NCBI RefSeq assembly: GCF_021730395.1
Contig: NC_069370.1
Coordinates: 68,403,501-68,467,500, forward strand
DNA: 64,000 bases
Direction of reading: 5' to 3'
Origin: Mercenaria mercenaria
Lineage: Eukaryota; Mollusca; Bivalvia; Venerida; Veneridae
The notes below the pieces were generated by a model, which worked only from the letters and a program-made list of their open reading frames with translations, did not search any database and was not told the origin of the DNA. Positions 59,813 to 64,000 of this stretch are shown piece after piece (the stretch's first letter is position 1; the number at the start of each line of letters is the position of its first letter). Made by a program: the position numbers and the translations under genes.

Positions 59813-59981
59813 TTCTTGTATGAGAATCCTGATCTTGCCATTAATTAAAAGCACAAAACATGCACGCAATTTATAAAATGGCCACCCAAATTTTGCTCAT
59901 AGGGGAAGTGCAATATTGCGACTCGCTACATGTAAGACCGTCCGTGCCCAAAATTTTCGCATCTAAGTGTACCTTGCTACC
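59813..59981. mobile_element. Solo right end of the TTAA-type MITE
   Basis: 169 bp nearly identical to 52473-52641 (I see about three differences), ending GCTACC followed by TTAA. The left part of the element is absent, so this is a truncated copy. The high similarity suggests recent activity or gene conversion. Confidence 0.8.
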
Positions 59982-60988
59982 TTAATTTGAATTTGTGATT
60001 GTGTTCTTACTGCATGACGGGCGTATGTTGTAGCAGTAAAAGGGTATGCAAATCTACCTGTTGATATTCAGAAAATGAACTTTATTACCTTGGAGACTGT
60101 AATACACATACAGTTTTGAACTTACATGCCATCGTGTTTAAATGGCCTATTAACTTCATTATACATATAGCATAGCCATAAGATAGACCAAAAGGCTATA
60201 GGATATTTTTTTTTAATTGATTTCATTGCGCCAGTACGTTTACTGCTCTCAAATCAAGGAAGCGACAAACTACTCCTATCTTAAAACTAAAACACAAAAA
60301 TAGAAACGTTAGTGCCTTTTACGTATGAGCTGTGACAAGCAGATTTTACAAATGATAACATTTTGTAAATATCATTAATATCTTAAGTTTCCAAAATTAA
60401 AAGAGGACGTTCAACAGACAAAATGTATTGTGTGTCCTTAATAGAATCTGGTCTTAACTGGAAGAGATAATCTAATCGGTTTACGTAAATAAACGTGTAT
60501 CATAAGTCAAAGGTAACATTATATAACTTGATAAGCGCACCTGTGTACCGGATAACATTAACATTGATTTTAGATATAATATTTGTGCTAGTAGGTGTTT
60601 AATCAGTCATATGAACAATGGGCTATTCTAGTTTTGTTTTAATGCGCTTACTCGCGTGACTACTTTTCTTAATTTAAATTTCATATAACTTTAAATTAAG
60701 GGAATTCTGCTCGTTTGATAAACCGGAAGTAACGGTGTAACGTAATTTACCCGGATAACAGAGAATAAAGCCTGGATTCCGCGCACTGAAATGAAAAAAA
60801 ATCATTTTATGAAATTAATGTCAATCCATGAGTACGTTAATTAAAACAGCAATGTCAATCTTTTTAAAAAGATCAAATATGATATTAAAACTGTCATACA
60901 AAAGTCCAAATAATGTTTTGAAATCAGCTTGAAATGTCCGGATCTGTTGAATCATTTGAATAAATCTCAAAAACAATCACACTGACAT
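59982..60988. other. Upstream region of the second ZNFX1-like paralogue, part 2
   Basis: AT-rich with no recognised gene or repeat; it may hold the promoter and a non-coding first exon. Confidence 0.35.
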
Positions 60989-61130
60989 ATGAGCCGCACC
61001 ATGAAAAAACCAACACAGTGCATTTGCGGCCAGCATAGATCCTGACCAGCCTGTGCATCCGCGCAGTCTGGTCAGGATCCATACTGTTCGCTAACGGTTT
61101 CTCTAATTGCAATAGGGTTTGAAAGTCTCA
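60989..61130. mobile_element. Partial palindromic MITE, relative of 22294-22398
   Basis: It starts GAGCCGCACCATGAAAAAACC and contains the inner palindrome ATCCTGACCAGCC...GGTCAGGATCC, then AACGGTTTCTCTAATTGC. The right terminal repeat is missing. Confidence 0.65.
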
Positions 61131-61490
61131 TTAATATCTACGTTATAGAAAAAATTCTGTTAGTGAAAATCATCAAAATTTTGATTGTCCCGTAGACTTC
61201 CATGATCAAACCCTGTGTGATGTTCAATTTTTCAAATCAGTCTATCAAACAAGCAAAATAAAAAAGCAAGCACGCGACCCCATGTTTTTTTATTTGGTGA
61301 ATGTTCGAAATATAATCTGAAATTTTGAAAACTCTGGGTTTAATCTGAGTCTATATTGTAAAAAGGGTTTGATACGAACGCGCAGTACTTAAATCTTAAA
61401 TCGAAATCGAAAATGGCAAACTTCAAAATATCATTGAGAAGTTTATAGATTTTCTTGCTTAGTAATCATTTTTACCTATTATTTTTATAG

Positions 61491-61827
61491 CTTACTACCT
61501 CGTCATAGAAATATGAGTAAATAACACTTACACAATGGGACGTGCTATTAGAAGCCCAAGACCGGATAGTCGAGACAGAGGAAATGGCAACGCCGTCAGA
61601 TGGAGAAACTATAGTCGTCGGGGCGAAAACAGTGGCCAACAATCATTTCGAGCCCGCAGGGGAATACACAAACCTTATCGTACTAACAGAATTGTAACTT
61701 CACAAACAATAACCAGAAGCAGAAGCGAATATAAGGGTCGACGACAATCGTCAAGGGGAAATAGAAGGGAGACGAGACGTACTCCAATGGACAGTCTAGT
61801 AGCTGACAAGGTTGTTGAAAGCAAAAG
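61491..61827 (+). CDS. ZNFX1: Second ZNFX1-like paralogue, first coding exon (gene runs off the window)
   Basis: An exon bounded by ATTTTTATAG and AAAAG|GTATGC. ATG at 61535 opens a 97-codon frame plus two bases: MGRAIRSPRPDSRDRGNGN, then an Arg/Ser-rich stretch to VVESK. An in-frame TGA lies seven codons upstream of the ATG, so this start is well defined. It aligns without a gap to 30946-31238, matching its length (293 bases), phase and donor position, with about half the residues identical. The lack of indels argues for coding constraint. By analogy with copy 1, intron 1 should lead to a large helicase exon beyond position 64000. This exon alone cannot show whether the second gene is intact. 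Confidence 0.75.
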
Positions 61828-62129
61828 GTATGCAATTCTTTCAATTGTTGCGAAACTTTGACAGGCATTTGTATTATACCTGTACATATTTTAGTAAATT
61901 ATGAAGCTGTTGTTAAGAGGAAACTCTTGGTTATCAAAATGAATGCTTGTTTTGTTGGTAATGCAGTCCAAGTGTGAGACTCATTGGAAAAGTTTTGTCT
62001 ATCTTCACAAGAGTGTTTATCTGTAAAAGACTATGTGGAGACCTCTAAAAGTTACTATAGGTTATGCGGCTTTAGTATCGTTATATTTTAATCCTTTAGG
62101 ATTATAGTTTCTGGATACTAGAGTGCTGC

Positions 62130-62540
62130 TTAACCATTTGCCTGATGGCGACAAGTAACTGTGCCTTTGCGACCAGTGTAGACTAAGATACGCCTGCACG
62201 GGATCAAGATGAGCCTGACTCATCTTGGTCTTCACTGTTTGCTAATACCCCAGTCACACATAAGGCACGGATAGCTCATCTAGCCACGGATAGAAACGTA
62301 GTAATCCGTATCTATCCGTACCTGAGTCGTACCTCAAAGTACCAATCCCTACGGCTGAGGTACGGATCGCTACGGATTACTACGTTTCTATCCGTGGCTA
62401 GACGTAGCTATCCGCGCCGTATGTGTGACTAGGCTATTACCAGTCAGTAAATTTTCAGAGAACACCCCTTCGAATAATAAACGGTACTGCCCAAATTGAA
62501 TGATACACCAGTCCATTCTAGAAATTCAGAGTAAAGATTA
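62130..62540. mobile_element. TTAA-type MITE carrying a nested insertion
   Basis: It is orthologous to 31575-31745. It starts TTAACCATTTGCCTGATGG and continues after the nested element with AGTCAGTAAATTTTCAGAG and TACTGCCCAAATTGAATG. The right terminal repeat has decayed. Confidence 0.7.
62248..62434. mobile_element. Palindromic MITE nested in another MITE
   Basis: The left arm CCCAGTCACACATAAGGCACGGATAGC... and the right arm ...GCTATCCGCGCCGTATGTGTGACTAGG are inverted. The inner arms GTAGTAATCCGTA / TACGGATTACTAC and TAGCCACGGATAGAAACG pair over a long stretch. It is absent from the orthologous MITE at 31575-31745, so it arrived after the segmental duplication. Confidence 0.8.
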
Positions 62541-62859
62541 TGGTCCGAGAGCTCACGGACTTTTATTGCAACAATTGAGGCCAAAAGAAGTTTATATATT
62601 TTTGGAAACAATATGTCATATCCTCCATGAAAACCCATTTCTTAAGTGTCAAAGTCGTGCCTATCTATATTTTGTTCACTTATGTTTGTGATAGGGGAGG
62701 TAAAACTCACTTGTAAAAATATTAGGGGGTAGGGTAAAGTTTACGTCTACCAGTTTTTTCATTGATTAATTACAGTAACTATCTTATTGTCAGTAAATGT
62801 ATATATGGCCAACAATGATAGCAATAAGAAATTCATCAAAAAGGACTGAAGGGCAAACT

Positions 62860-64000
62860 GGATATTCAAGGTCAAAGGTCAGATTTATGTAAAAATCACA
62901 GAATTTGGCAATTTGAAATTTATTTTTATTCTTAAAAAATAGCTTGTTATCATAAGTCACTCATCTTTATTTATGTAATGCGTATATATCAGCCAAAATC
63001 AGAAATGCAAATTTTATTGCAAAAAGTCAAGGTCAACCCTGATAATTGAAGGTCAAAGTTCATTTTCATGCAAAAATGTGAAAATTATTACCTTAACTTT
63101 TTCTAATCTGTTTAATATGTTTTCACATTATTAGTCACTGAAGTTAATTCGTTTTAATGTTTGTATGTCAGGCAAAGTCAGCAGTGCAGATGTAACCCCC
63201 AAAATGCCAAGAGTAAAGCTTATATCAAGGGTCAAAGATCAAATCTGTGTAAAAAATCGCATGAAAAGCTTCCTGTTTTAAATATAACAGATATGTTTTA
63301 ATCATTATAAGTAACTGCTCGTGAATTATTTTAATGAATATTTGTCTCGCAATGTCAGTAATAAAGATATCGTCTAAAGTCAGACAAGTTCAAATGTAAT
63401 ATTAAGGGTCTAAGGTCATTTTCAAGTAAAAGAATGAAAAAAATAGCTCTTTAACTTTTCTCCTTATTAACAATATCTTGTCGATATTAGTCAATGATAT
63501 ATGTTAATTTAATATGTAAATGTTAGGCGATGTCTGGTATGCACATATAATTTCAAAACATTCAAGTTCAACCATAATATGAAAGGTCAAAGGTCAAAAA
63601 GTGAGTAAAATGTTGCAATAATATCACCTATTTGTAATATGTTTTATTGTTTAAAAGTACTTGTTTTGTCATTTCAGTAACTGATCGTTATTTATTTTAC
63701 TGTATATATGTCAAACGATGTCATGGAAGAGAAAGTATGTCAAGGTCAAACCTGGTATTAAAGGTCAGGGGTCATTTTTGTGTAAAAGTTCAAAATGTAG
63801 CATACTTACTCATTTCTTTGTTTAAAAATAGCTTTTTGTTATAATTCACTTTTAGCAAGCTATTTTAATGTATACATGTCATGCAAGGTCAGCTATGTAG
63901 GTTTTTCCTAAAAAGTCAAAGCCAACCCTTTTATCAAAGGTTAAAGGTCAAATTTGTGTGAAAATTTGCAAAAACAGCATTTTTACAATGATTTTTCTTT
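62860..64000. repeat. Degenerate ~178-bp tandem repeat, continues past the window
   Basis: The phrase AAGGTCAAAGGTCA and variants recur near 62868, 63048, 63228, 63405, 63582, 63760 and 63938, spaced 177-180 bp. Each is followed by TTTGTGTAAAAATC-type sequence and preceded by a diverged AAGTCAAGGTCAACCC-like block. At least six units are visible, strongly diverged, in what should be intron 1 of the second ZNFX1-like gene. Confidence 0.8.

Larger units (their letters stand above)
55945..62545 (+). repeat. Right copy of the segmental duplication
   Basis: It is colinear with 26450-31740 in the same orientation, offset about 30 kb. Shared parts include the SINE remnant (57011), a microsatellite site (58128), the Arg-rich exon (61491-61827) and the TTAA-type MITE (62130). 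Private insertions here are a tRNA-Arg-like SINE (56071-56515), about 350 bp at 57775-58127, most of 58500-61430, and a palindromic MITE (62248-62434). Confidence 0.85.

Noticed and set aside
62860-64000. CRISPR-like even spacing of repeats
   Set aside because: Repeats are diverged, 178 bp long and without short unique spacers; the genome is clearly eukaryotic. This is a satellite-like tandem array.

Overview
This window looks like nuclear DNA from a bivalve mollusc, most likely a heterodont clam. It is AT-rich, has small introns with GT/AG borders, and carries many short interspersed elements, palindromic MITEs, Pearl/Helitron-like tandem-repeat elements and decayed LINE and Penelope-like copies of kinds common in bivalve genomes. 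The taxon is my inference from repeat content and gene structure, not a measured match.

Layout. From 1 to 14.6 kb there is no convincing host gene. This stretch holds tandem repeats (2.8-3.1, 5.9-6.4 and 8.9-9.6 kb), a tRNA-Ser-like SINE (3.8 kb), two LINE fossils (4.4-5.0 and 9.6-11.2 kb), a Penelope-like reverse transcriptase fossil (6.8-7.8 kb) and a foldback structure with two tRNA-like sequences (12.8-13.6 kb). At 14.68-16.07 kb a two-exon gene encodes a 309-residue multi-pass membrane protein with a TspO-like TPAGWTF motif. From 16.7 to 26.4 kb there are MITEs (one with a 10-bp target duplication and a tRNA-like core) and SINEs, but no gene.

The main locus is a ZNFX1-like gene on the + strand: an NFX1-type zinc-finger SF1 helicase of the RNA-sensing / small-RNA-inheritance family. 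Its first coding exon is Arg-rich (30902-31238). A giant 6.56-kb exon (35217-41776) carries the helicase and all cysteine-rich fingers. Three small C-terminal exons follow at 41931, 42924 and 44576. The phases agree at every junction and give about 2617 residues if the protein ends at 45504. A 1.2-kb repeat element (45499-46702), flanked by a 9-bp near-identical direct repeat, appears to have landed inside the last coding exon. The reading frame resumes after it and ends at 46792. The element starts with a GTAAGA donor-like sequence and the right-hand target copy supplies an AG, so it may be spliced out as a new intron.

From 55.9 to 62.5 kb the region upstream of and including ZNFX1 exon 1 is present a second time in the same orientation (left copy 26.4-31.7 kb). 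The second Arg-rich exon (61491-61827) has the same length, phase and splice sites. A second ZNFX1 paralogue therefore probably starts here and continues beyond the window. The two copies share some old insertions (a SINE and a MITE) and differ by younger ones: a TA-flanked 1.4-kb element in the left copy, and a nested palindromic MITE and a second SINE in the right copy. The window ends inside a roughly 178-bp tandem repeat in the presumed first intron of the second paralogue.
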